From contig JAKUCV010006264.1 of NCBI GenBank assembly GCA_028386065.3, forward strand, positions 16,580 through 80,579: a stretch of DNA of 64,000 nt, written 5' to 3'. Position 1 is the first letter of the stretch. Each line of letters starts with the position of its first letter. Of the stretch, positions 10,850-20,795 are shown one piece after another. The notes under the pieces are model-generated. The model did not search any database and was not told the origin of the DNA. It saw nothing but the letters and a program-made list of their open reading frames with translations. Source of the DNA: Turnera subulata. Taxonomy: Eukaryota > Streptophyta > Magnoliopsida > Malpighiales > Passifloraceae. The position numbers were made by a program, and so were the translations under genes.

Positions 10850-13847
10850 AAGTGATTGATCAGTTTCTATTATGTTCTTATTGTGATGGACTCGGTTGAG
10901 TTCGATGTGATATTCGGTTGGATTGGATGTCCAAGCATCAGGGAGTGGTGGATTATAGGGCCAAGGTAGTGTGCTTGACTTCTCTGTCAGGGCGAAGATT
11001 GTTTTCGTTGGAGAGCGAGGAGCTCTGCCAGCTTGCTGTTTCTCGGTTATCTGGACTTTCAGAATGATCCACAAAGGGATGTGAGGCTCCTTGCTCACGT
11101 GAATGATTCTACGGTACTAGTACCAGGTTTGAAGGATATCCCAATAGTGAGGGAGTTTCCAAATGTTTCCCCTGATGAGTTGCCAGGCTTACCTCTGGAG
11201 CGTAAGGTAGAGTATACAGTGGACTTGGTACTTGGAGTTGCTTCTATTTTAATTCCGCCCTACAGTGTGGCTCCGACTGAACTTCTGGGATTGATGAAAC
11301 AACTGTGGTTGTTGGATCAAGGTTTCATTTAACCGAGCATCTCGCCGTAGATGCACCAGTTTTGTTCGTGGAAGAAAAGGATGGCAGTATGCAGAGATGT
11401 GTTCACTAGATTGTTGAACAAGTATCCTGTACCCAGATTGATGACTTGTTCAATCAGTTGAAGGGTGTTCTCAAACTTTGTCTTGCGATCTAGTTACCAT
11501 CAGGTCAGGATTATAGAGTAGGACATACCATGACTGTGTTCCACACTCGGTATGGTCTCTATGGGTTATTGTTGTTCCATTCGGGTTGACAAAGCTTCTA
11601 TAGTTTTCATATGTGTGATGCATGGGGTGCTCCATGAATTCTTTGACCGGTTTGTGGTTGTTCTTTTTCATGATACGTTTTTTTTCTGCTCGAGGAGTAA
11701 AGCCGAGTATGAGGTGCATTTGAGGCTGGTGTTGCAAAGGCAGTGGGAGAAACAACATTATGCCAAACTCAGCAAGTGCGAGTTTTGGCTGGATGAGGTT
11801 TTCTTCCTCAGGCATATTGTGTCCGGTGACGGTATTAAGGTGGACCAGGCCAAGGTGAGGGCAACTATGGAATGGGATCCACCGCAGAAGTTACCCGAGT
11901 TACGAAGTTTCTTGGACTTATTGGCTTGTATCGGGGGTTTATGGATGGTTTCCTTTGATAGCGGATCCCATGACAAGCTTTTGGGGTTTAGTTTGCGTCT
12001 TTGTTTGGGATACGCTGTCAGCAGAGTTACGTGGTGTTAGGGAGTTGTTTGACTTATGCACCTGTTTTGTTGTTGCGAGACTCTGTGTGGAGTACACAGT
12101 GATTAGCGATGCTTCTAGTTTGGGTTTGGGATGTGACCTGAAGCAGGAGGGTCGGTTGTTGCTTTTGCCTCAAGGCAGTTGGGAACTCAGGAGAAGAGTT
12201 TCCAAACCCAAGATCTGGAATTAGCTGTTGTGTTCTTTGTTCTGAAATCTAAGGACACCGTTCGTTTGGCAAGAAGTGTCAGAATCTCACGGAACACAAG
12301 AAAGTTACCTCTGTGGTTCAGGAGTCAGTTTCTTATACTTTATCTTCCTTGGTATAGTTGGTTGGATGCACAGTTGGTGGTGGACGACGCCGATGCTTTG
12401 TTAGTCAGTTCTAGCATCCAACTGACCTTGCGGGACAAAACCATCGAGTTGTTTCTTTTGGTAATCCTCATCTAGATAAGCTGCGGAACAAGGCTCTCGG
12501 TGGAGAGAGTTCCAGATTCTATATTCGGAAGGATGGTGCTTTGATGACCGGTGATCGGTTATGTTTTCTGGATGCCGATGATTTGAGGAGATGGATCATG
12601 GTTGAAGCGCATAAAGCGTCGTATGCTATGCATCCGGGTAGCACCAAAATGTATCAGAAGTTTAAGAGTCATTATTGGTGGCCCGGGATGAAGAAGGATG
12701 TTGCGAAATTTGTGGCTCATTGTATGACTTGCCAGCAGGTGAAAGTCGAGCATCAGACTCATGCGGGCAAGCTGAGATCTTTGACTGTTCCACAGTGGAT
12801 GTGGAAAAATATCAATACGGACTTTGTGATCGGGATAGTGAGGACCCGGGTCGGCATGATGCCAGATGGGTTGTTAATGAAAGGCTGAGCAAGTCACGTC
12901 ATTTCCTTTTTGTATACGAGATGGATATGATGGATAAGCTGGTACAATTGTATGTTTTGGTATTGTGAGACTACGAGCAACTCAACTATCCATTGTGTCG
13001 GACAGAGATCTGTGGTTTACTTCTATTTCTGGAAGAGTTTGCAGTGAACTTTGGGTACTAAGCTGAATTTCACTACAACATTTCATCCGCAGATAGATGG
13101 ACAGTCAGAGACGACTATTCAGACCTAGGATATGCTTAGAGCCTGTGTGCTCAATTTTAGGGGTTCTTGGGATAAGACGTTATCGTTGGTGGAGTTGCCT
13201 ACAACAGCGGGTATCATTCCAGTTTTGGCATGGCGCCCTACGAGGTTTTGTATGGATGCCAATGCCGTAGTCCAATCTGTGGTGATGAGGAAGGTCTGAG
13301 GCAGGTGAATGGTCTAGATCTTGTCCAGGAGACTGTGGATCAGATTGAAGTAGTCAAGCAGTGCATGAGTGCTGCGTAGGACCAACAAAAGAGTTATGGT
13401 GATAAGCATCGTTGGGAGATGGAGTACAGTGTAGGAGACAGGGTTTCTCTCCGTGTTGCTCCCGGGAGAGGTGTTATCTGATTTGCGAGGAAGGGCAAGT
13501 TGAGCCCTCGTTATATCGGTCCTTATGAGAATGTAGAGTGGATCGGTTTGCTGGCATATAGATTGGCTTTACCAGAGGAGTTGTCCCGTATACACGTCGT
13601 ATTCCATGTCTCGATGCTGCGATGTTATCGGTCTGATCCGAGTCATGTGGTATCGCCTTTGGAGTTGGAGGTTGCCGATGATTTGACTTACGTTGAGGAG
13701 CCGGTTGAGATCCTAGCTCCTGAAGTACGGCAATTGATGAGTCGTACTATTGCTTAAGTTCAGGTAAGATGGAGCCGTCATTCTCCGAATGAGGCTACGT
13801 GGGAGGTAGAGTCCCATATGAGGGATCAGTATCCACCCTTGTTTTGA
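10850..13847 (+). pseudogene. Tekay-like chromovirus pol (protease end, RT, RNase H, integrase, chromodomain)
   Basis: Many frameshifts and stops separate recognisable blocks. The protease end is MDSVEFDVI (about 10890) then KHQGVVDYRAK in another frame. RT opens with DIPIVREFPNVSPDELPGLP (11135-11195) and continues YAKLSKCEFWLDEV (11758). The catalytic box expected as 'VVFIDDILIYS' reads VVLFHDTFFFCS (about 11655-11690), so both aspartates of the pair are not preserved. RNase H shows VISDASSLGLGCDLKQEGR (12101) and QTQDLELAVVFF. Integrase has an HHCC finger (HKASYAMHPG…HCMTCQQVK, 12610-12740), NINTDFV, SIVSDRD and FHPQIDGQSETT. The tail has YIGPYENVEWIG, IHVVFHVSMLRCY and a chromodomain-like VRWSRHSPNEATWE ending at TGA 13847. 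Confidence 0.85.
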
Positions 13848-13882
13848 TTTCCATCGGGTAATTTTGAGGACAAAATTTTCTT

Positions 13883-13895
13883 AAGTGGAGTAGAA
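13883..13895 (+). promoter_or_regulatory. Tek-1 polypurine tract
   Basis: AAGTGGAGTAGAA sits just before the LTR start and 12 bases after TTTTGAGGACAAAATT, the same layout as in Tek-2 and Tek-3. Confidence 0.75.
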
Positions 13896-13896
13896 C

Positions 13897-15322
13897 TGTA
13901 ACGCCCCGATTTCTCGCTAATTAAGTTTTAAGGAATTTTCTTTGAATTTTTTTAAAATTTTATTCCCTTTTTACCCTTGAGTTTTCTGAGTCTTTTGCCA
14001 AGGAATTTATTCTTTTCCATTTAAATATCCCTTTATTTAGGAGTTAATTCCAAGACGAGGTTGTGGTTCGAACTGTTTCGAGTTTGGGCGTGAAACGGAG
14101 CTTTTGATGTAGTTCTGGTAAAACTACATCGTTTTGGTAAAACTGCATCATTTTGGAGTTTTGGTAAAAAAAAAAAAAGAAAGTAGAGAGTTGACTGGGC
14201 AGGCGAGTTGACCGCGGCTAATCTAACGACGGGTCATTCGACTTAGCAGGCCAACCCTAGCCCCTTTCCCTCCTTCCTTCTTTTCTCTTCTCTTCTTCTC
14301 TCTCTCTTTCTTTTCTCCTTGGCCACCGCCATTACCTCTCTCTCTTTCCCGTTTTCTCTCTCTCTCTTGTCTTTTCTTCAAACACACCGACACCCATCTC
14401 ATCCATCCTTCTTTTCCGCCGTCACCACAGTTTTCCTGTTGCTTCCCTCACACTTTCGTCGCCGTTTAACACCTGTAGAGGAAGGGAGGCTTTCCATTCG
14501 GTTTGTGTGTTTGTGTGGTGAGGCTTGGGGTTGGATCAAGTTCCTCGGTGCCGTCGCTGGTGGCACGGAGTGGTTCTGGGACGCTCGCAACGTGCGTGAC
14601 GGATTCCTGGATGGAGTTCTCGAGGTCGGGACCGCCATCGCCGCCGCGCGTGGGTAAGCCGTTGTTTCCTTTCTTTAGTCTTCTTTGTCCCTTCTCCCTA
14701 CTGCCTTGGACGTTCTAGGTTTCTAATCGGGTGTGGTTCGTTGTGTCGGTTGTTCGTGCTCTCATTGTGGGTGCTTGTGCGTGTTGTTGTGGCTGCGTTG
14801 TTGGCTGCCGGGTCCGTTGGTTGTGGGCGGCAGATGCCGACAGTGGGTCTGCAGTTACGGGTTGAGTTGGACTCGCATGGACAGCGACTCTTGGTAATGG
14901 ATCTGCTACTGCGGACTCCAACTCCATTTCCCGGTGAGCAATCTGACCCTCAGTATGTGTTTCTTTTCGATTTACCATAGTATGGGTGTTGCTCTGTTTG
15001 TATTGGGTCTTGATTTGTGAATTTCCGGGTTAGATCTAAAGTGTTGGTGTCGATTCGGGGTTGTTGTGAAGTTTCAGCGAGCTTGGTCACTGTTTGCGAG
15101 GCTGTGATCGGATTCCGACAATTTTGAGTTTTCCCGATGTCTCGGGTTCCTGATCCGGCGAGCACGGTTCAGTTCTGGCGAAGCAGAATTCTCCGTTATT
15201 AAGGGTATCTTCTTCGATGACGTTGTGTAATTATTTTTTCATTGATGGCATACATCGGTTAATGTTGGCGTAATTGATGTACCGGGAATATCGGGTTAGT
15301 GATACCGGGAATATCGGGTTGT
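13897..15322 (+). repeat. Tek-1 3' LTR, truncated
   Basis: It starts TGTAACGCCCCGATTTCTCG and aligns closely with 8038-9420, including the CT-rich tract (14275-14370). Relative to the 5' copy, the motif with ACTACGTCGTTTTGG is partly duplicated (14112-14160). Similarity ends at 15300-15322, where a short duplicated ATACCGGGAATATCGGGTT abuts the Ath-3 RT sequence. About 1 kb or more of the LTR is missing. Confidence 0.8.
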
Positions 15323-16091
15323 GTGTGCTTGGCAAGTCTCACTAACATTTGGTCTATGAATGACAAAGGAAAATGGTCTTTTCTAGTGACCTTATTGAGT
15401 TTTCTATAATCTATGCACATCCTCCAACCTATGACAGTCTTAGTTGGTATGAGTTCTTCTTTTTCGTTCTTTACCACTGTCATACCTCACTTTTTAGGCA
15501 CTACATGTACTGCACTAACCCAAGGACTATCTGAAATTGGATAAATTATTCCGGCATCAAGTAACTTCAAAATTTCCTTTTTTACCACTACCTTCATATT
15601 TTCATTCAGTCTCCTTTATGGTTCTATTATGGGTTTGCAGTTTTCTTCCAAAAGAATGCGATGCATACAAAGATTAGGACTGATACCTATCAGATCATCA
15701 ATGGTATATCCCATTACCTTGCGGTTATTGTTGACTACTGTGCGCAGTTTTTCCTCTTCCTCCTGTGAAAGGTCAGCTCCAATAATGATAGGAAATGAAA
15801 AATTGTCACTGTCTAAGTAGATACACCTGAGCTTGGGTGGTAGAGGTTTCATTTCTACCCTTGGTGCATCGGATTCTGGTTCTGGGTTTCAAACAGGCTA
15901 TGTGACAGGCTCAGGCACAGCATCAGCCTGTTGATCCATAGCATGAGCCTGTTTGTTGATTTCAGGCACAGTTTCTTCTGCCAGGAATTTTGCTACCTGT
16001 TGTAGAGCTGTCTCATCCCCATCTATGAGCCCATTGACTAGGCAACCTAGCAATTCAACCTCATGTGTCTCCATCAGATGAGACCCCTTGA
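15323..16091 (-). pseudogene. Athila-like protease-RT linker and start of reverse transcriptase
   Basis: The frame 15616-15852 begins KPLPPKL and continues FSFPIIIGADLSQEEEEKL…AIGYTI-like linker to CMHRILLEENCKPIIEP, the region just before RT. Frame 15323-15483 gives RT motifs MTVVKNEKEELIPTKTVIGW, RMCIDYRKLNKVTRKDHFPL and FIDQMLVRLAKH, where the sequence is cut. Nothing of the palm with the catalytic FMDD remains. Confidence 0.8.
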
Positions 16092-16724
16092 CTAATGCAT
16101 CAACAGGGTCTGGTACAGCATGCAGCACTGTCCTGTTCCACATTCTATTCTTTGCGCTTTCTTGACATTGAACTCCACTGTATCTTCTCCTAGTCGTAGT
16201 GTCAATGTTCCGTTTGTACAATCAATCATGGCTCCTGCGGTAGCTAAGAAGGGACGCCCCAAAATGATGGGTGTCTTCTCATCCTCGGTCATTTTCATCA
16301 CCACAAAATCTACCGGTATGTAAAAGTTGCCAACCTTGACTGGAACATCTTCCAGCACTCCCACAGGATATACAAGTGATTGGTCTGCTAGCTGGATTGT
16401 CATCCTTGTGGGTTTGATGTCCCCAAGGTTCAGGTTCTGAGTGATGGAGAGCAACAACAGGCTGACACTGGCTCCAAAATTGCTTAGGGCTCCCTCAATC
16501 ATCCTGTCCTCGATGTTTAAAGGGATTGTGAAGCTTCCTGGGTCTGAGCATTTTCTGGGCGGATGGTGCTGAATGAGAGCGCTTCCCTGGGCTATCATGG
16601 CTACTATCTCAATGTCGTCAATGGTTCTTTTCTTGGTCAAGATGTCCTTGAGGAACTTGGCATATGACGGCGTCTGTGTAACCACATCACTAAAGGGAAC
16701 ATTAACATAAAGCTTATTTAGCAT
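16092..16724 (-). pseudogene. Athila-like protease with mutated active site
   Basis: This 210-codon frame reads VVTQTPSYAKFLKDILTKKR, then CSDPGSFTIPLNI, the active-site stretch and RSLVYPVGVLEDVPVKVGNF-type protease body with IILGRPFLATAGAMID. The expected DLGASVSLIP reads NFGASVSLLLL: the catalytic aspartate is asparagine, so the enzyme would be inactive even if expressed. The start Met at 16724 is only the first in the open stretch; the polyprotein is continuous with gag upstream in other frames. Confidence 0.8.
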
Positions 16725-17595
16725 CTCCTTAAACTTACTAAATTGCTTTTACAGTTTGGACTTGAGGTACACTTCTGGATATGGGAGAGGAGGCTGATAG
16801 GGTCGGACAGTCTGCGGTTGTTTCTCAGCCTTCTTAGTGCTCACAGGCTCAGCTTGTGTCTGCACTGTTTGCCCTAGGTTGGATGTTGATGCTGTCAGAT
16901 CAACAGCATCAGGCTGTCTTGGTACTATGCCCCTTAATTCCTTCCCACTGCGAAGTGTTACAGCCTTGCAATGCTCATTCCTTGGATTCTCTATCGGTTT
17001 CCCTGGAAGGGCTCCTTACTGATTAGTGGACATAGAGGCTTGTTGAGCAATTTGATTTTTGAGGATTCTGTTGTGGGATTTGATTTGACTAATTTCCTCA
17101 CTCATCTTGTTCTGGTTCTCCAAGATGGGCTGCAGCATGCTCATCATGTCGGTGCTGTTGCCTTGCTGTCCTCCTTGGTTCTGTCTTTGGTACTAGGCTG
17201 TCCTCCTTGATTTTGTCGCTGAAATTGGGGCTGTGGTGGACTTCTCTCTTCATTCGATGCCTTCCAGGAGAAATTTGGATGATTCCTCCAAGAAAGATTG
17301 TAAGTGTTTCCATACTATCCTTGCCTCTGTTGGATGTAGTGAGCCTATTCAGAATCACATTCGGTGAAAAGTGGACAACTGGATGTGTTGTGAGGTCCCC
17401 CACATCCTTCATAGTCTGAGGCTGTGGATGTGGCTGCCTTGACGTGAGTAGCCCCTAATTGCTTCCTGAGGGCTTCTATGTCTGCCTCTAGCTTTGTTAC
17501 TCTGTCTACTCCAATTATTCTAGAGGCCTTGACTCCCCTAATGTGAGTTTTCCTCTTGGGCAGAGCTTCAAGGATGGTTACTCCATCATTGGGCA
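16725..17595 (-). pseudogene. Athila-like gag C-terminal part
   Basis: The frame 17345-17596 carries KRKTHIRGVKASRIIGVDRV, a short coiled-coil-like stretch (TKLEADIEALRKQLG) and the knuckle CGGPHNTSSC, in which the first cysteine of the usual CxxCGGPH is a tyrosine. The following frames (17098-17412 and downstream) hold asparagine- and glutamine-rich Gag-to-protease linker with stops. The Gag N-terminal two thirds are missing at the junction with Tek-2. Gag would form the virus-like particle; this copy cannot be translated through. Confidence 0.7.
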
Positions 17596-17599
17596 TGAT

Positions 17600-18475
17600 T
17601 TACGGCACACAAGTTCACGGGTTACGCATTGAGCTGGTGGCAGGGACTTGTTGCAAACCTACCTAGAGCAGTGGCGATGCCATGGGCAGACTTCAAGGAT
17701 AAATTCTACAAGGAGTTCCTTACCGTTGGTTTCTTGGAGGACCAGAAAAAGCAGTTTTTTGAGGTGAAATAGGGGCCCGATGAGTCAGTTTCTGCATTCA
17801 GGATCCGGTTCTGTATCCTTCTCTCTTACGCCAAGAAGTTTTTGCCCGATGAGGTCACTCAGTGTAGGCAGTTTGTTGACGCTCTGCGCCACGAGTTGGC
17901 GCAGTAGTGGCTGGTGGGAGACACCGGACTTGGGAGGCAGTTTGTGAGGCTGCTTTTGATGCTGAGAGGATTCAGTTGATCGGGCAGCTGAGCGGGCGAA
18001 GCAGTCAACAGTGTCTGGACAAAAAAGGCAACAATCTGAATCTGGTGATGCAAGTTACATGAGTCGACAGGGTTCTTCCTACCAAGGTTCGAAGAAGTCC
18101 CGAGGACAGAATTATCAAGGTGGACCAGGCAGGTCTTCGGGAGGAAGGTCTTATCAGTTTGGATCTCAGGGGCGGGGTCCTTGGACAAGACCTCCTATTA
18201 CATGTTGGTATTGCGGGAAGCAGGGACACAACAAGTCGGAGTGCTACAAGAGGATTCGAGATAGTGGTGGTAGTGGGTCCCAGTATACCATACAGAACTC
18301 TGTGGCCAGTGGTACAATTCCTTCTGGTCCGAACAAGGGTGGTGGACCCTAGGGAGGAAGTCGTGGTAGTTCTGGAGCTCCGAGCCGCGGAGGTGCTACT
18401 CGTTCTGCTGCAACTCCTAGGGTGTACTCTATCACTCGGGAGGAAGTTATCGACGCCCCAGAGGAATGAGATGTC
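17600..18475 (+). pseudogene. Tekay-like chromovirus Gag with zinc knuckle, broken
   Basis: The capsid part reads KFTGYALSWWQGL, VPWADFKDKFYKEFLTVGF, EDQKKQFFEV, then CQFVDALRHELA-like sequence (about 17610-17905). An in-frame TAG lies at about 17770 and frameshifts occur near 17905 and 18000. The frame 18011-18352 is serine/glycine/arginine rich and holds the knuckle CWYCGKQGHNKSEC (CX2CX4HX4C) near 18203-18245. A stop at 18352 precedes a short basic tail ending RVYSITREEVIDAPEE, which in full elements leads into protease. Gag packages RNA; this copy is not translatable and lacks its N-terminus. Confidence 0.85.
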
Positions 18476-18705
18476 TCGAGAGGTTGCACTTTTGTTTTGT
18501 TTCTTTTTTTATTTATTTTACCATGTAAATCTCGAGGACAAATTTTAATGAGTGGAACATTGTCAATGCTAGTTTAGTGGAACATTCATATAAGTGGAAA
18601 TTGATACCATAAATAAGCAGAAACATAAATATTATTAATATTGCTAATATTGTCATTACAAACATAATTATTACACTGATATTTTATAAAAAAGGAAAAA
18701 TACAT
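18476..18705. other. Junction between gag and antisense cassette
   Basis: It contains CTCGAGGACAAATTTTAATG (18531-18550), which matches the sequence that precedes Tekay polypurine tracts, followed by two copies of GTGGAACATT (18553 and 18580 regions) and an AT-rich stretch to 18705. On the minus strand this AT-rich stretch follows the stop codon of the 253-codon antisense frame and could serve as its 3' untranslated region. Confidence 0.5.
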
Positions 18706-19467
18706 TCATCTTTTTGGAACGGCGTTGACCCTGAAGCTGTTGGGGTCGTTGTTGATGTTGTCCGCGATGCTGTCGCTCCACGAGAACCACATGCCGCCTG
18801 CGTTGTTTTGGCCGGGAAGCTCGAACCGGTTTGCTTGAGGGAACCGAAGTGGGATGAGACCGTGATCGTCTTCAGGTTGCCATTGGGTCTCCGTGAGAAG
18901 AACCATGTTGGGCTTGTACTGGTTCTTCAGGTCTCTCAGGGTACGCGAGAACTCCTGGGAACACCTAGCGACTCCTCTGCAGTTCCACACCAGAAGTCGG
19001 GCCTTTGGCCAAGTTACGGGCAACCGAGTGACTCTGGGCATGCTCTGGGCCGTCATCGAGAGCTGATAGTAGGTACCTTGCTCCAGGAAATGGCAAGTGG
19101 ACTCTAGGTTGAACTCCTGAAGTCTTTCAGAGATGAAAAACATGACGGAGTTGGCCGAGCCGTAGATGGAGGTCCTCAGGGTTCCTTGGTCCTCTAGGAA
19201 GAACGTCTCTTCCATGGGAGTGACGAAAAACCTCGATGAGTAGAGTTTGTCGACGAAGACCAGACGGGGCATTCTGTCGAGCTCGTTCGGAAGTTCCTCT
19301 GGACGCTCGTTGATCATGCTGTAGGCCAGCTGGTTTCTTCTGCCTAGGTTGGCACCTTCGACGAAGATGATGGATGATAGAGCAGGCATTGTGTTTTGGA
19401 CGTGTTGGTGTTTTGTTTTTCCTAAGTTTTGAGGTTCCTTTGCCTGAGCGTTTGTTTGCTTTAACAT
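18706..19467 (-). CDS. Antisense ORF 1 of Tek-2: unknown protein with truncated endonuclease-like C-terminus (253 aa)
   Basis: An uninterrupted minus-strand frame inside a plus-strand retrotransposon. Residues 1-26 are polar; residues 28-150 match nothing I recognise. Residues 157-250 resemble the first half of a LINE-type (exonuclease-endonuclease-phosphatase) endonuclease: LLVWNCRGV at 158-166, VLLTETQ at 189-195 holding the usual catalytic Glu, and GGMWFSW at 224-230. The second half with the catalytic Asp/His residues is absent, so nuclease activity is unlikely. The start at 19467 is the longest choice. Met27 (19389) is an alternative and fits better with the TATA-like box at 19499-19506. 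No transmembrane segment or signal peptide is evident. Function is unknown; being open beside a ruined gag suggests it is younger or was selected. Confidence 0.6.
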   Translation of the reverse strand: MLKQTNAQAKEPQNLGKTKHQHVQNTMPALSSIIFVEGANLGRRNQLAYSMINERPEELPNELDRMPRLVFVDKLYSSRFFVTPMEETFFLEDQGTLRTSIYGSANSVMFFISERLQEFNLESTCHFLEQGTYYQLSMTAQSMPRVTRLPVTWPKARLLVWNCRGVARCSQEFSRTLRDLKNQYKPNMVLLTETQWQPEDDHGLIPLRFPQANRFELPGQNNAGGMWFSWSDSIADNINNDPNSFRVNAVPKR

Positions 19468-19498
19468 GCTTTTGATGATTTGCTTCTCACCGCACTGT

Positions 19499-19506
19499 CT
19501 TTTATA
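19499..19506 (-). promoter_or_regulatory. TATA-like box upstream of antisense ORF 1
   Basis: TATAAAAG on the minus strand (within GGGTATAAAAGACAG), 32 bases before the ORF 1 ATG. With initiation about 30 bases downstream, the first Met would sit at the cap site, which favours Met27 as the start or means the box is fortuitous. Confidence 0.4.
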
Positions 19507-20246
19507 CCCTTATGGGGACCATGATTATTGTTTTCGATTTTCAAGATTTTGCTTTTTGAAAAATTTTCCGTTGCCTCATTTATTACTTCATCACTTTATA
19601 CGTTATTTGGGCTACAAAAGCCAGTGTTTTTCAGCCCTTTTCCATCTTACGATTTTCTATCCCCTTGGCTTCTTTATTTTATTCTCTTTATGACTTTTTC
19701 TTGCATCTTTTATCACATGCATTCGTGACCGTTGTGGCTAGACCGATGGGACCATACCTCCAGTAGAGTGCATGTGTGACAAGCTCACACCCGTTCGGAC
19801 ATCGTGGAGGGATACGAGATGTGACAGGCATTTTTGGCTCATGTGGAATTTCTGGACAAGTGGATAACGTTTCTTTCGAGGGACACAGGACGTTCCCGTG
19901 ATCATCGCCTTGCGGGTTAACGGATGTCTTTTCCACGAAGGAAACCAACGTCACCGTTAGCTATGTACGTTACGTTTCTCGGGATCGAGGATGTTTACGA
20001 TCAATCTAGAGTGTCGAGCATGCAAATATGTTTTTGTTTTAATTTCTTTATGTTTTGATTTTGTTAAATGAGTTTTATTTTTAATTTCTTTATGTTTGAT
20101 CTATATTCTTACTGTTGATTTTTAATCTGCTTTGAGATGCTTTGATTTTCTGTTAAACATAAGATTTCGTAACATAAAAGTTTTGAATTGAAAAAAAAAC
20201 TTATTTTATTTATTTATAACGGTTTTATAACAGAAGAAGAAGTACT
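19507..20246 (-). other. Spacer between the two antisense ORFs
   Basis: About 740 bases without a recognisable gene. An 88-codon minus frame (19688-19954) has no known motif. On the minus strand just after ORF 2 the sequence AAATAAATAAAATAAG (about 20201-20218) contains AATAAA-type polyadenylation signals, followed by A/T-rich DNA (20035-20160). The middle part (19730-20020) is of mixed composition and may be promoter or untranslated leader for ORF 1. Confidence 0.4.
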
Positions 20247-20624
20247 CTATGGAGCTACTTGCTTCACTAGGTCTTTTACAAGCTTCTGGATGTTTTTGAC
20301 GTGGGAAAAGAGTTCCGCGCAAGCCAGTTCTATCTGCATCACCGCCGAGCTAATCTTCTTCAGTGAGACGTTCAGCTGCGTCAGAGTCTGCTGCGGAGTG
20401 CTGCTTTCAGCAGTTGCCTTGACCTTCCTATCCTCAGCTTTCTTGTTGGCATGCTTCTTTCGCCGTCCGCTGGAGACGACCATGTGCTCTTTCAGACCGA
20501 TGATGTTTGTCTTGAACCGCTTCTTGGGAGGTTCTTCATCGGAGCTTGTCGGGAAAGCAGTGCCACCGATATAGCTATTGTTCTCGGAGTCTGAGGTGGT
20601 TCGAGATCGGATTGGAGAGTCCAT
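20247..20624 (-). CDS. Antisense ORF 2 of Tek-2: small basic protein with nuclear-localisation-like clusters (125 aa)
   Basis: Intact minus-strand frame. The N-terminal 30 residues are rich in Ser, Asp and Glu (MDSPIRSRTTSDSENN…SSDEE). Two basic clusters follow, EEPPKKRFKT (30-39) and GRRKKHANKK (53-62), each resembling a nuclear localisation signal. Residues 80-124 (LTQLNVSLKKISSAVMQIEL onward) have regular hydrophobic spacing and may form an amphipathic or coiled-coil helix. I do not recognise the family. A TATA-like box lies 35 bases upstream and AATAAA-type signals just downstream, so it could be its own transcription unit. A nuclear regulatory or DNA-binding role is a guess. Confidence 0.55.
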   Translation of the reverse strand: MDSPIRSRTTSDSENNSYIGGTAFPTSSDEEPPKKRFKTNIIGLKEHMVVSSGRRKKHANKKAEDRKVKATAESSTPQQTLTQLNVSLKKISSAVMQIELACAELFSHVKNIQKLVKDLVKQVAP

Positions 20625-20655
20625 GGCTGTGGGTGAGTTTGCCAGTCATGAGGTT

Positions 20656-20668
20656 CCGTTTATATAAG
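20656..20668 (-). promoter_or_regulatory. TATA-like box upstream of antisense ORF 2
   Basis: CTTATATAAACGG on the minus strand, about 35 bases before the ATG at 20624. A second CTTATAC word lies 20 bases further upstream. The implied leader would be only a few bases long. Confidence 0.45.
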
Positions 20669-20795
20669 CGGAGGAGATGTCGCTTAAGGGTATAAGCGGT
20701 ATCTCGCGATGAGTTTGGACACCTGGTAGAGAATACCCGAAGCTTATCGTGGTAGGACCCACGTATAAGACGGAATTTTGAGGACGAAATTTTTT
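20669..20795 (+). other. Tek-2 pre-LTR segment with GAGGACGAAATT
   Basis: It ends in TTTTGAGGACGAAATTTTTT (20777-20796), the second copy in Tek-2 of the sequence that precedes Tekay polypurine tracts; the first is at 18531. The antisense cassette therefore lies between two such copies. Confidence 0.5.

Larger units (their letters stand above)
8038..15322 (+). mobile_element. Tek-1: degenerate Tekay-like chromovirus
   Basis: Two related LTRs (starts at 8038 and 13897, TGTAACRCCCCGATTTCTCG) flank a decayed pol. Order on the plus strand is 5' LTR, protease remnant, RT, RNase H, integrase with chromodomain-like tail, polypurine tract, 3' LTR. Gag, primer site and the end of the 5' LTR are not recognisable, and the 3' LTR is truncated at 15322 against the minus-strand Ath-3 fragment. 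It was inserted in the Ath-2 LTR; the 5-bp flank is GCAGG, with no partner copy visible. Confidence 0.85.
15323..17595 (-). mobile_element. Ath-3: Athila-like gag-protease-RT fragment
   Basis: Minus-strand polyprotein DNA lacking both LTRs. From right to left it reads the end of gag, a zinc knuckle, protease, a linker and the first part of RT, then stops at Tek-1. It is close to Ath-7 by shared protein motifs. Together with the Ath-2 LTR it may be what is left of a single minus-strand Athila element that received Tek-1 and then suffered a deletion; that is inference. Confidence 0.8.

Noticed and set aside
19688..19954. 88-codon minus-strand frame between the two antisense ORFs
   Set aside because: No motif, no TATA-like box close by, and composition like the surrounding spacer; kept only as part of the spacer description.
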